A program made the position numbers and the translations under genes. 64,000 nucleotides of DNA. Origin: Rutpela maculata (Eukaryota; Arthropoda; Insecta; Coleoptera; Cerambycidae). Shown piece after piece: positions 23,131 through 34,274 of the stretch. How positions within the stretch are numbered: position 1 is the stretch's first letter; each line of letters opens with the position of its first letter. The stretch spans positions 43,991,923-44,055,922 of the forward strand of contig OW386293.2 in NCBI GenBank assembly GCA_936432065.2, given 5' to 3'. The notes beneath the pieces are model-generated. The model was not told where the DNA came from, searched no databases, and saw only the letters and a list, made by a program, of their open reading frames with translations.

Positions 23131-23738
23131 ATGCACATGCCCTGGTAATTTTAGGACCTTATTGCTCGCGCCATCTACTAAAGTAAATAGAAACCATGCC
23201 ATGAAGCTATTATTATAATAGGAAAGTGCCATACGTCGGACCACCTATTTAATACACCGCGGTTTATATCCACAAATATTATCGTAATATACTCCGGAGG
23301 CCGTCCTTTCATAAGTCTACCCATCAAAAGAAAGTTTAAGTAACAATACTGGGCGATTTTGCAACACGCTCTCTTAAAGAATATCGAACGCACCTTGTTT
23401 AGCTTGGCTTCCTGTACCAGCAGCGACGGAATGGCATGAAATAAAACATCGGGTAGCGCTATTAGGCAACCAATTATACTCGTTTTGGAGCTGAAGGAAA
23501 TATCTGTTTTGCTCAAATACACATAAAATAATATAAAATAAAATTTGGGCAAATACGAAATTAGTACACAAAATTCCGGCAATTACTAAATGTGAAAATA
23601 GACTGTAACATTAATTATTAAACAAAATTACATTATTTGTTTTCAATTCGGTCTAAGTTTTTAAGGTTAGGTTTATTTTTCCTAGTGGAAATCCATATTT
23701 TTTACGGTGTCTTATTTTACGCCGTAGCAAAGGCCATT
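23131..23738. other. no gene seen
   Basis: Minus-strand frames of 60-134 codons cross this stretch but match nothing I recognise. Probably intronic or decayed repeat. Confidence 0.35.
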
Positions 23739-24367
23739 AGGTTAAGATAAGTGTCCGTGCCTTTGCAAACTTTTTGCGCGTGGTTCCTTCCAGTGAAGTA
23801 TCTCTGTGTAAGATACTACAACAAAAAGTTTTGACTTCAAAAACTTTATAATATCTGAGAATTTTTTTTGTTTCGAAAATTCGAAAAAAAAAATGTTTTT
23901 CTCAATCAAGTGAACCAATTTGTTGTCATTTCACATATACACGTGACAATTTATTTTTTTCATATTTTCAGGACATCTTATACGTCTTATATTTTCAGGA
24001 CATCTTTTCAGAAGAAAAAAAATTTCTTTAATTTTTTTGAAACATTTAAATACGTACTTACACGTTGGAGATACCCACCATTTTTTTATTAATTATTCAC
24101 CGTACAATAAGCTACAACATATATTTTTCACAAAACTCTATCGAAGAGGTGACGTAGTCCGTTGGAATTGAAAAAGATAATGTTAGGAACATTAAAGGAT
24201 TTTAATACCATGGGCGCATGAAGAACTTCATGAACCTTTTAGCTTTAATTTAGTTTCTAAGCCCTTAAAAGTTTTCCGCTCTGAATTATTTTTTTTTATA
24301 TTGCACAAAAGGAATTTATGGAACTGATAATTCGAAGTTCTGCCGGAGGCGCCGCGTGTAACAACAT

Positions 24368-26713
24368 AATAATAATAATAATAATAAAGTTTATTGAAAA
24401 TACAAGATTACAATGAGTGCTTAGTTTACAAACAAGTTTGAGATTCAACAAACATTAAGTCCACAGAAGGTTGAACCTTTTGCGTGGACTGAGTTTACCT
24501 TATTTTCACCAGAGTAAGCCTCTTTATTATTGCAACATTCTAAACTACATAATAACTTCACTATCTCGCTCGTGCATACAGATTTAAAACAAAGTTTAAA
24601 AAGCAATACATGTCGGGTATACATAACAAAGTATAACATATAGTTATTTCACTGTATGTTCCTTCATGGAGATGAATTTGAGATAGCTAAATGAAGTTAA
24701 TAAAATTAATAAAATAAGTAAAATAAATGAGTAAAATAAGTAAATAAAATTTAAAAAAAATAAAAACATAATAAAAAACAATAAAAAATAATAAAAAAAA
24801 TAATTAAAAAAGTAGGAGTAAATACATGATTTAATTGTTTTTTAGATCTATAAGTTGGTGTATATTGTTCCTTGCTTGGCCGTTTATCCATTGCTTGATT
24901 TTAGTTTTAAAAATGTTGTTAAAGTTCTGACTTGTCATATAATCTGGTAAGATATTATATATTTTTGGTCCTATGTACGAATAACACCTTTGGCCAATAG
25001 TTTTACTCATTTTTGGTACTAGTAGTGGTTTTTCGTTTTGTCTGGTGCTGTATACGTGTTTTACTTTCCCTATGTTATTTCTATTCTTGTGCATTAGCAA
25101 TAATATATTTTGACAATAAAGTTGTCTTGGGTAAAATACTTTGCTTTTTATATAAAGATCATCCGATGGGTAAGTACATCTCTTGCTATATATTATTTTT
25201 AGGATCCATTTTTGTGTAATTTCTAAATGTTTTAAATAGCGATTGGTTGCACCACCCCATCCAATAATTCCATATGTAATATGTGATTGGGCCAAGGCAT
25301 AATACATGATTTTAAGGTGTTTTTCTTCAAAAATGTTTTTGAAATATTTAAATTTTGGTAATAGACTTCTCATCTTTTTAACTAAATTATTAATATGTGT
25401 ATCCCATTTTAGATGGGAGTCAATAGTAATACCTAGGTACTTTATGGTTGTTGCAGATTTCATTGTAATTTCAAGATTGTCATGCTTTATGGTGATACAG
25501 TTAAATTTTGGCAGCCCACTGACATAACTTGAGAAGGGCAAGTTTATTGATATTTATTGTTAATAGCCTACTGTTAAAGAAGTCTATGACCGTTTTAAAA
25601 TCTCTCTCTACCTTGATCTTTAATGATTCCCATGTGCTGTCTTTAAAGAAGATTGCTGTATCATCGGCAAAGCTTATTATTTCAGCGTCGATAGGGACCT
25701 TGAATAGATCATTAACAGAGAATAGAATTGGCCCCAATACGGTGCCTTGTGGAACACCAAAAGTAACATTTCTCATTGAGCTCATACCATTATCTATATT
25801 TACAGATTGTTTCCGGTTTGTTAAGTAGCTCTTTAGCAAGTCATTAAATTTCCCCCTAAATCCAAGATTTTCGAGTGTTTTCAATAAATCTGGGTGACTT
25901 ACTGTATCAAATGCTTTGGTCAGATCTACAAATATGCACAGTGACGGCTCAGCAGCATCCATACTGTTGTATATTTTTGCTGTTAAATCTGCTATGGCAT
26001 CATTTGTAGATCTGGCCTCCCTAAATCCATACTGCTTGTCCGATATAATATTGTATTTCTTTAAAAAACTACAAATTCGGGTTTTAAGTATTTTCTCATA
26101 GATTTTGGCTAAATTCGAAATAAGTGAAATTGGTCTATAATTTGACACTTCTTGCTTATCGCCAGATTTGTAGAGAGGTTTAATGACTGCCAATTTAAAA
26201 GCAGCCGGATATGTACCCAATTCCAGGGACTTATTTATTATATATGTTAGAGGTTCCACGATATGCTCAGATATCTCTTTTAGTGTTTCTGCTTTTAGCA
26301 TATCCACGCCAGGAGCTTTTTTTAGTTTCAATTCACTTATTACTTTTGTTACCTCCTGTACGTCGGTATGCGTAATTACAAATGAATTTACTAAATGAGA
26401 CCTTGGTAGATTTAGGTTATTTGTTAATTTAGTATTTTCTGCTAGTTTTTTGCCTATATCACTGAAGAAACGATTATAACAGTTTGCTATTTCGGCTTTA
26501 TCCAGAATAATATCTCCGTTTTCGTTTTTTACACTCGTAATATTTGTTTTATTGTTTGTTAGTCCCTGAATGTCTTTAATACATTGCCACATCCTTGCGG
26601 CAGTGTCGCCATTTTGGCTTATTACTTTTTTGTAGTGGTTTGTTTTTGTTATTTTGATTAGTTCATTTAATTTATTTCTATATCTCTTGTACTCATTCAA
26701 TAAGTTTACATCA
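24368..26713 (-). mobile_element. LINE-B: Jockey-type non-LTR retrotransposon, 5'-truncated, recent
   Basis: Inserted in the left arm of K. The minus-strand 3' end is an (ATT)n tail at 24368-24387 after a TTGAAAATACAAG-type 3' UTR. The coding region runs 26700 to 24831. The unoccupied site is visible in the right arm at about 30716-30730 (AAAGACATGTTGTTACACCC). The flanking duplications are imperfect (TAACAACAT and TTTACATCA). The endonuclease half is missing, so the copy is 5'-truncated. Confidence 0.8.
24831..26700 (-). pseudogene. LINE-B pol ORF with one frameshift
   Basis: The first segment (26700 to about 25520, about 395 codons) holds the region before RT, then NYRPISLISNLAKIYEKILK, QYGFREARSTNDAI, IFVDLTKAFDTVSH (palm A), GVPQGTVLGPILFSV and ISFADDTAIFF (palm C with catalytic FADD). 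The second segment (25541-24831, about 236 codons) is one frame away and carries IKYLGITIDSHLKWDTHI, the thumb and the C-terminal region. A single frameshift near 25505-25540 separates them. No endonuclease domain is present. Reverse transcription of its own RNA at a nicked target site is the family's role. This copy is inactive but young, with all RT motifs intact. Confidence 0.85.
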
Positions 26714-26903
26714 GTCTCTAATTTTCATATTTTGAAGTTCATGATATATTATGGGGCCATTCAAACAATACGTTCGCTTTCAGAGGGGAGGGGAAATGTG
26801 ACAAAACGAACGATGGGATGGATATGAAAAGTTCTCACAAAAATAATAAAAATAACTAAAATAAATAACGTCTGTCTTCAGATTTACTACGCACGCACTC
26901 AAG

Positions 26904-26953
26904 AAATGTCGGCGCCTTTGATCTTTACCGCACCGACAAAGACGCCGACATTT
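26904..26953. other. 17-bp stem hairpin
   Basis: AAATGTCGGCGCCTTTG at 26904-26920 pairs with CAAAGACGCCGACATTT at 26937-26953 with one mismatch and a 16-base loop. It is GC-rich within AT-rich DNA, just inside the left arm of K. Could be a small-RNA hairpin, a protein-binding palindrome or a repeat terminus. Confidence 0.6.
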
Positions 26954-27239
26954 TTTACACGAATAATAAGTGTGTAACCAACTGTAAGTACGTAATTCAA
27001 TTTTTCAAAAAATTCAAAAGCATCAATTTTTTTTCTTCATGAAAAATTTCCTGAAAATATTATACTATAGACATAGAGAGACCATATAGGGCCCTTGCCT
27101 GGAAAAATTCATGGTAGTCCTGGAGATAGGCTTATTTTACGTTTTGTGTAGCGCTGAACCCGAATTTACTACTTCCCACCAAAAATTCCCTCTGGAATCC
27201 CCCAAATTTAGAAAAAAAAATAGTTTTTTATTTTTATCC

Positions 27240-27745
27240 TTTTTTCTTCGTTTTAAGAAAAAAATACTTAGAAATTCGGAAAGTAGACAAAATTTGCAAA
27301 AAGGGTCCTTTGACATTTTCACGTTGAACGAACGGAAAAGCGCTAGCAAGCCTCGAAACATGAGCCTTGATTGTTTTAATGTGAGGTTTATAGTCACAAT
27401 CTACAAGTTGTTTAAACGAAAGTTGACACACGTGATCATTTTCTTCGAGAAAAGAAAATATGTAGTTCGTGGCAGCTTGTACTTCAAATACAAAAGCTCC
27501 ACGCTTCACAGGTTCTTCAGATTTGGGTTCTAGAACTAGAGTAAGTTTTTCATGCAGGACAAATAATACCGAGCTTGTTCCGCCACTAAATCGCCTTCCA
27601 CAGGAGTCGAGCAACGCACAATTTTATCATCCCAATCCAAAGATTTTAAACCTTTTTCCGTCACGTTCACTGTTGTGTCATTCGATAACGGTTGCTCGCA
27701 AATGAAACAATTTAAACCCTGTTTAAGATATTATAAGAAAACAGT
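27240..27745 (-). pseudogene. relic of repeat-associated protein with a C-x2-C head
   Basis: From about 27740 downward the minus strand reads GLNCFICEQPLSNDTTVNVT, EKGLKSLDWDDKIVRC and ARYYLSCMKNL. After a frameshift it reads RGAFVFEVQAATNYIFSFLE and KPHIKTIKAHVSRLASAF. The C-x2-C followed by a later Cys, then a helical AF-x-F block and an IKTIKAH motif, matches my memory of a high-copy invertebrate hypothetical protein often tied to transposons. Exact function unknown. Lying between the arms of element J, it may be that element's own cargo or gene. Confidence 0.4.
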
Positions 27746-27834
27746 TTTCATGCAAAAAAAAAAGTTTTTTAAAGCAATGAAAACAATAAACAATATAAAC
27801 TGGGAATAAAACGCCTAAAAAACTGCAATCGCGA

Positions 27835-28070
27835 TCAACAAGTTGCTATCAATTCTCGAGCAACTGGCAGGTATTGGGGGTCGGGAGGAAAGGGAAGGGC
27901 CTGCTGACAACAGCATGCCAGCTCGAGAAGCGTGGCAGGTAAGGGGGGTACCCAAAGAAGATCGAAAGACGAGAGAGCAACTGTGGAATTGCCGTATGAT
28001 ACCTAAATGCATGCACGGCGCCGAGGCGCAAGTTTCGGGACCCACTCACTCCCCTCCCGTTCGTCGTACG
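27835..28070 (+). other. GC-rich island inside element J
   Basis: This block is far richer in G and C than the surroundings. A plus-strand frame (AGIGGREEREGPADNSMPAR) is followed by a donor-like CAG/GTAAGG at about 27936-27944, so it could be an exon, but I recognise no protein. An alternative is the remains of an element promoter or 5' UTR. Confidence 0.3.
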
Positions 28071-28322
28071 TCAAAATGTCAAAGAACCTTTTTTGTTGTA
28101 AATTTTGTTTGCTTTCTGAATATCTGGGTATTTTTTCTCTAAAACTAAAAAATAAAAACGATAAAGAAATAAAAAAAACATTTTTTTTTCTTAAATTTGA
28201 GGGGATTCCGGAGGAAATTTTTTGGTGGGAAGTTGAAAATTTGGATTCAGCGAGCCAAAAAACATAAAGTAAGCCTATTTCCGGAACTTCCACGAATTTT
28301 TCTATTCTCTAATGCCTGGAGT

Positions 28323-29360
28323 ATTATTAGTAAATTGTCACGAGTAGATTTACAATATATGTGAAATACAAACAAATTAAATAAAAAAAAAACTAAAAAA
28401 TTAAATACTAATCAAAAACAATGAAAAATTGGCATTGGCTTGCCACTGTCGTTAAATAATTACAATAGGTGAACAGAAACAAAAACTATGATAAATAAAA
28501 GGCACGTTAAATTTGATTTTGAAATGTTAAAATTGGCCAATCAAGAACGTTATTACTCTTAATATTACTTACGCTTGTAACATTTGTGAACCACCCCAAT
28601 AAATGAACGTTCGTCTGCAAACCTTCCACCTCCGATTAAATTTAAAAATAGATTCTGTTGAATAGGTTCCCAAACAGCACGTCCAATTGTAATTACGTCT
28701 CTACAAGATATATACATGAGAAACAAAATATGTTAAGGTAGATCTAATTGTTAAACTAGTACTGACGTACACATATGAGATACACTTATGTTTATATTGA
28801 CAGATTTATGTGATACAACGTTTAATAATTGTATACTGTATGCACTCAAGATTCTAAACATTTTTATATAACGTAAAGAAGGATCATTAGAATGTTGCAA
28901 TTTGACGTCCGTAGAAGATGCCTACAAGGTTTAAGTCATATGTATGTGTGATGCTTTATATAATACTTGTGCCTACTGCATACACCACATAAAAGTGCGA
29001 TATATATACATGATACAAATAACTATATATACACTTTCTAGTTGTGTCTTGTCGTGTCTACATTCGACTATTCGAGCATGGAACAGTGTGCGCGCGCAAA
29101 GCGTCAGCGTGAGCATACCAGCCATGTGTATCTCATGTGTCCTCTTTCCTCTATAAGAGTGGTCATAGCCACACATACAGCAGGCATTTTTGTTTTTTAA
29201 CAATATCCAAAACAATTTATATTCGAAAGAGTTTGTAAAGATTCGGCAGTTTTAAAGATATCGAGTTCTTTTAATAATAAAATTAGATTAAAATGCATTA
29301 AAAAGCAAAATCTAGTCGTTGCGTGTTCTACTATAAAGTCTTTAAGCAGGTATTCAAACA
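28323..29360. other. no gene seen
   Basis: Continuation of K-like sequence to about 28380, then AT-rich DNA with GT/AC-rich patches (28700-29160). No supported coding or RNA feature. Confidence 0.35.
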
Positions 29361-29450
29361 GAAGTCAGTGGTTGAGTGAGTTAAACATTAGGCGGCGAGG
29401 CAAGAGGTACGCGGTTCGATCCGTGCTCACTCTGTCTTTTTTTTTTTTTT
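29361..29450 (+). other. tRNA-like sequence with Pol III terminator
   Basis: Contains an A-box-like GTGGTTGAGTGAG and a B box CGGTTCGATCC (29412-29421), then CTGTC and a 14-T run (29437-29450) that would stop RNA polymerase III. No good anticodon loop (no T33) and only partial acceptor pairing, so it is a SINE head or pseudo-tRNA, not a working tRNA. Confidence 0.5.
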
Positions 29451-29901
29451 GTTAAAATAGTTGCGAAAAAACTTTCAGTTGTTTTTTTCAAGGTAATAAT
29501 TGCTTATAAAACCGATGTACGAATATACTTCTTTTCAATTTTAGGTCTGTTTTAGACCATTAAATATTCTATTTATGTTGTAAATGATATATTATACCTG
29601 ACCGTTTTTTCTCCAACACGTTTCCCAGGTTTGTATAAGTACTTCAACTTAAAACTTTAATTCTTAACTCAGGTGACACTGGTGACAGTTTAATTAAATT
29701 AAATAAGTTCTTAATAATTATAAATAAATAAAAATACTAGTAACTCGAAAAATTCAGGTTTGGGAACACGTAAAAAATAGAAAAAAAAAGAGAACTTGAA
29801 AGATTTTCATATATTTTAAATAAGGCTAGAAATTCAATTTCACACATAATAAAGACTTCATACACATCATAAATACTGCTTTTAGCATCCGAAATAACAA
29901 T

Positions 29902-29984
29902 CACCACGATAGCTCAGTTGGTAGAAGCGTCAGTACTGTAATACGGACAACAGAAACGTGTAGGTTCGATCCCTACCCACCGCA
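29902..29984 (+). other. tRNA-like sequence, probable pseudo-tRNA or SINE head
   Basis: A box TAGCTCAGTTGG (29910-29921) and T arm GTAGG-TTCGATC-CCTAC are perfect. The acceptor ends (CACCACG and CCACCGC) do not pair and the anticodon stem is poor, with extra bases between it and the T arm. Pol III promoter elements look intact, but a functional tRNA is unlikely. Confidence 0.55.
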
Positions 29985-30561
29985 ATTGGCAAAGGTAAGT
30001 AAAAATGAATTTAATAACTTAATAAACATTATAATTTACAGGCAACCCTTGTGAGAAGAAATTGGAGTGATGGTAAACAATATTAGATAGTTAATGTAAA
30101 TAAAATATACGGATGGCTAACAAATAAATTCATAGGACAAAACGTATATGCATTTAATTACTTTATTTTTATCAAGTAGACTTACTAACTAGTATGTAGT
30201 TTTATATGTTCCCATTGCTAAAAACCTGTGGGGGGGATTACCAAATATAACCTGAAAAAATTAACGTCTAGCATAAGACGCCATTCGTCTGACACATTAG
30301 GAAGTCAATCACTGTGCATCCGATAACACACTGTGGATCAAATTATTTGTGTGTATGTAAATGGTATACTGTGGCTACATTGTGAGGCGGACGTTTAACC
30401 TTTGTGCATACGTGTTTGCCTACAATGTGTAAACGTAGCACATTTACATCGTAGAATTGTGTAACCTTGTGTTTGCATCTAGATACATCGTCACAATGCG
30501 AACACTTCGTAATCGTTATTTGGTGTGCTGTATGGGTTGCCACGAGAGAACGAAATTGAAA
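29985..30561. other. no gene seen
   Basis: AT-rich interior of K with no supported frame. A G run occurs at 30229-30236. Confidence 0.35.
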
Positions 30562-31039
30562 TACTAAATATAAGTTATTTTTTATTTTTTTTGTAAGAAC
30601 TTTTCATATACCCTCCCATCGTTCATTTTGTCACATTTTCCCCTCCCCTCTGAAAGCGAACGTATTTTTTGAATGGCCTCATAATATATCATGAACTTAA
30701 AAATATGAAAATTAAAGACATGTTGTTACACCCAGCGCCTCCGCCAAAACATCGAAGTATCAGTTCCATAAATTCCTTTTATGCAATATTAAAAAAATCA
30801 AATCGGAAAATTGAACAAAACAAAACCTCAAAATATGTTTTAAGGCCCTAGAAACTGAATTAAAGCTAAAAGCTTCATAAAGTTCTTCATACGCCCATGG
30901 CATTAAAATCCTTTTATGTTCCTGACATTATCTTTTCCAATTTGACTACGTTACCCCCTCGATAGAGTTTTGTGAAAAATACATGGTGTAGCTTATTGTA
31001 TGATGTATAATTAATTAAAAAATAATAATAGTACAGTAA

Positions 31040-32622
31040 TAGTCTAATAGGTAGGATTTAGGATTTTTTTAACATAGCTTGTTGTTCTATAGCTTATTAA
31101 GGAATGAAGTGTTAGCTGGCTCAAAACCGTGACGAGAAGAGGCTGCGAAACTTGTAGAAAAAAAAAATTTCAGGCGATTTTGGCAAAGCTGAAAAAGAAC
31201 GGATTTATTAATTTACGAAACGTTTATCTTAAAAGAATGTGTCAACTGCATCGAATCTGTGGAAAAACGTGTTAGCTGACCATGTAAACATGTCGGAAAA
31301 TTCAGGAAAATCGGTGCATTTTAGCAAAGCTGAAAATTTCATATATTGAAGTTTATAATTCACTAATCGTATTAATTGGTGCAGGCTGGTATTCCGATGT
31401 GGAAAAACCTGTTAGCTGGACTTTCAAGGTAGCCTTCGAAATATTATTCAAAATTATATACAAAAATCTCTTTATGCACGTACGCTTTTTGGAAATATTT
31501 TATTTAATTTAAGAATAGCTTAATCATCAATATTCCATTATATCATTATCTTTTCAGAAAATCTACAAAACAATTATTTTTAACAATTATTTGTGCAGTA
31601 AATCTAATTGATAATTTTTTATAATTATTTTTTCAAATTAAATTGGTGAAAACTTCTAGTGATAAAATAAATCTGTTTATCTACTTGTATTAGATTATAT
31701 ATTTATTAATGAACTGTTTTTGAACAATTAATAGTATCCATAAACAAATAACGTAAGTTATAATAACTCCCTTGTGAGTTATTTGCCTGTCCAATCGATG
31801 CGTGAAGGTGGCTAAATAGAACGGTCCATTTTTATTATTGAGGGGAGGAACTGATTTGACATGTTTATAACATCATTGTATTTCAAAAGTTTCGTTTTAA
31901 ATAAGTAAGTCATAATTTTTATAAATTACATTTTTCAATTGATGATTAGGGGAAATTTTTAGTGACATAATCAATTTGAGGAGAATTCCATTATTGAAGA
32001 TAATTCTGATGAAGAAGAAGTAGATTATGATGAAGACTCGAGCGATGAATAATAATTATTATATTTTATGTATGAGAATTATAATAAAAAATAAACTGAT
32101 ATGATTTATTCACAAAATTATTAACATTAACAGCTGCCTAAAATACGTTAACTGAGTCACGAAACTGCCACGCGTTGCGTCCAACTAAACGCTACGCCAC
32201 AATTTGAAAGTCCAGCTAACAGGTTTTGCCACATCGGAATACCAGCTGACACATATTAATGCAATTATTAAATCATAAACTTTAATATATAAAATTTTCA
32301 GCTTTGCCAAAATGCTTCGATTTTCCTGAATTTTCCGACATGTTTACATGGTTAGCTAACACGTTTTTCCATGGATCCGATGCACCTGACACATTTTTTA
32401 AAGATCACCGTTTCCTAAATTAATCATTCATAATTTTATATTTTTGGCAAAATGGATCAAAAATTTTTTTCTCCACAAGTTTCGCAGCCTCCCACGCCCA
32501 AAGTCACGGAGTCGCGCCAGCTAACAGCAATTTTAGTTTTTCAACACGTACCAACTATCATCCTAAACTCATAGAAATCGTGCCAAAATCACCCCTAAAA
32601 TTTGATACTACCTCTTAGACTA
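31040..32622. mobile_element. element C: 1.58-kb element with TAA target duplication
   Basis: Ends TAGTCTAATAGGTAG and the inverse (CTACCTCTTAGACTA-like). TAA flanks it at 31037-31039 and 32623-32625. Inside are subterminal inverted arms of about 340 bp (31110-31450 and 32190-32535) with three spaced repeats of GTTAGCTGG, CATGTAAACATGTCGGAAAA and GGTATTCCGATGTGG. The centre has a short acidic reading frame. A 3-bp TAA duplication would fit the PIF/Harbinger group, but no transposase supports that. Confidence 0.7.
31966..32052 (+). pseudogene. acidic C-terminal reading frame in element C
   Basis: The frame reads HNQFEENSIIEDNSDEEEV then DYDEDSSDE and stops at 32050-32052. A stop codon precedes it directly (31963-31965), so upstream coding sequence has been lost or the acceptor has decayed. 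Its Ser/Asp/Glu tail is like those in elements A, B and G. Confidence 0.35.
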
Positions 32623-33436
32623 TAACTAGAGGTTTTAACTTCGGAATAATATCATACTGAACGGATTTCGTTCATTTTTGGCAGTATAATAGTAAATGCT
32701 TCACAGAAAAGTTTCTATATTGTGCGGGGGCCTGCTAATTTATAAGGGGTGAATGCCACCCCCTCTCTGTGGCACTTCAGGTCTGTAACATTTTTTCGAT
32801 AAAGTAATACTTTTCGAGATACTTGACGAAAGCCGTTTGGAAATACTTTTTTGTTAAGCTAAAATCGCAGTTTTGAAGTCGTTATAACTTAAAAACTATC
32901 AATTTATATGAAAAATTGCATAGAACATTTTCTTCTTAAAATTTGATGCTACTTCAGCTCCAATAACTGTATATATTTTTTAAGTGCCACCCTCTAAAAG
33001 GAGGTGGCATCCACCCCCTATAAATTAGCAACCCCCGCACAATATAGAAACTTTTTTGTGAAGCATTTACTACTGCCAATAATAAACGAAATCCGTTCAA
33101 TATGACATTATTCTGAAGTTTTGCATATTTTTACCTCTAGGTACTGTACTAGAACGTGTAAGTACGTATTTAAATTTTTCAAAAAATTCAAAAGCATCAA
33201 ATTTTTTTTTCTTCATGAAAAGATGTCCTAAATATATTATTAATAAATTGTTACTAGTAGATTTACAATATATGTGAAATACAAACAAACTGGTTCACTT
33301 GATTAAGAACAAATTTTTTTTATGAAGTTTTTGAGGTCAAGACTTTTTGTTGAGGTATCTTACGCAAAGATGCATCCATCACTGGAAGGAACCACACGCA
33401 AAACGGTTGTAAAGGCAAGGACACTTATCTTAACCT

Positions 33437-34274
33437 GCCATGGACTTTTGTCTGAAACATTTTTAACCGACTTTATTTTTATAAGATTAAGTAAAATAAC
33501 TGGAATTTTTTTTGTAAATAATTTTTTCTTGCTTGACCTTTCTATTATAAGATACCTTATGAAAATACGTCTCAATTGTGTTTTATTATTATTTCAACCC
33601 GTAAATTCTCTCCCATTTGTGCCTAAAAATTATATACAGTGCGTTTCACTTGAAATAGGTTACCCCCCCCCCCCCACTTCGTCAGGCTTGTCAATAATTG
33701 GAAATTTGAGACGTAAGTTGGTAATTTTTGTAATTTTTATTGAACATTTTTTTAGATTGTCTCTCCCCGGCTCATCAATTTTTATTCCGCCGGAATTTGG
33801 CAAAAGTTGGGTAAAAGTTGGGAATTTGAGATGTAAGTTGACAATTTCTAATGAAAAAATCCATTTTTGGGGGGAATTATTCAATTATTTATAGAGTTGA
33901 ATTTTTCAGTTTATGAAGTTGGCAAATTTGAAAAATATCCCCCCCCCAAAAAAAAAAGTACGGCTCTGTGTAGATGGTGGAATTGTCAAAATGATTTCCC
34001 CATTTCTCTGTCATGGTTCATGTTTCTGGAGTAATTTTAGACAAATGGCGTGTTTAGACGACTACAACTAAATCTGAAATTTACTTCAATTGCACCGAAG
34101 CTTGAGAGAGTAGTATGTTTTTACGGCAGAGCTAGTCAGGGCAAAATTGAATGTGTAGCGCACACCCAACCTAACCACCGACCGTCCAGATTGGCTCCAG
34201 CTAATTGTATCGTCTGTAGATTCCTATACTTGGCAAAAAAACGTTCACCGACTGAATTCCAATAAGAATATAAA
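33437..34274. other. no gene; C runs and a short internal duplication
   Basis: A plus-strand frame of 190 codons crosses K and this region but is hydrophobic, AT-driven and unlike any family. Runs of C occur at about 33662-33675 and 33941-33949. GGAAATTTGAGACGTAAGTTG (33700) and GGGAATTTGAGATGTAAGTTG (33821) are two copies of one short unit. Confidence 0.4.

Larger units (their letters stand above)
27061..28322. mobile_element. element J: long-TIR element with a zinc-finger gene fragment
   Basis: Arms about 27097-27335 and 28062-28310 are inverted copies: GGCTTATTTTACGTTTTGTG, ACTTCCCACCAAAAA and GGAATCCCC on one side, and the inverses on the other. The flanks (TCAAAAGCATCAA...GAAAATATTAT and TTATTAGTAAATTG...TAGATTTAC) are contiguous in the related K sequence at 33180-33290, which acts as the empty site. 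The centre holds a minus-strand coding relic and a GC-rich block (27835-28070). Confidence 0.65.
31030..33150. mobile_element. element D2: shorter relative of element D, split by element C
   Basis: Left end AGTACAGTAA (31030-31039), continuing after the C insertion as CTAGAGGTTTTAACTTCGG (from 32626). The right end is ACCTCTAGGTACTGTACT, the inverse. Blocks such as GTGCGGGGGCC, CAATATAGAAACTTTT, AAGTAATACTTTTCGAGATA and ATTAGCAA match element D at 14180-14690. Excluding C the element is about 540 bp, so a MITE derived from D. It sits in the right arm of K, where the left arm keeps the unoccupied sequence. Confidence 0.65.
23739..33436. mobile_element. composite K: 9.7-kb inverted-repeat structure with split arms
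   Basis: The outer ends AGGTTAAGATAAGTGT (23739) and ACACTTATCTTAACCT (33421-33436) are exact inverses. The left arm is 23739-24367 plus 26714 to about 26862. The right arm is about 30562-31029 plus 33151-33436. The left arm is split by LINE-B, the right arm by D2 with C inside it. Each arm preserves the empty site of the other's insertion. Matching blocks include the GGCGCCTCCGG/GCGCCTCCGCC segment, TTCGCTTTCAGAGGGGAGGGG, and TTCCTTCCAGTG. The interior (26862-30562) has element J, two tRNA-like sequences and non-coding DNA. Either one very large foldback element or two inverted copies of a smaller repeat. Confidence 0.65.

Noticed and set aside
23178..23582. 134-codon minus-strand ORF
   Set aside because: Low-complexity hydrophobic composition and no family resemblance; likely a chance frame.
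29902..29984. Functional tRNA gene
   Set aside because: A box and T arm are good, but acceptor strands do not pair and the anticodon stem fails, so it is recorded as tRNA-like only.
33322..33894. 190-codon plus-strand ORF
   Set aside because: It crosses the end of composite K, is driven by AT-rich codons, contains a poly-C-encoded proline run and resembles no protein.
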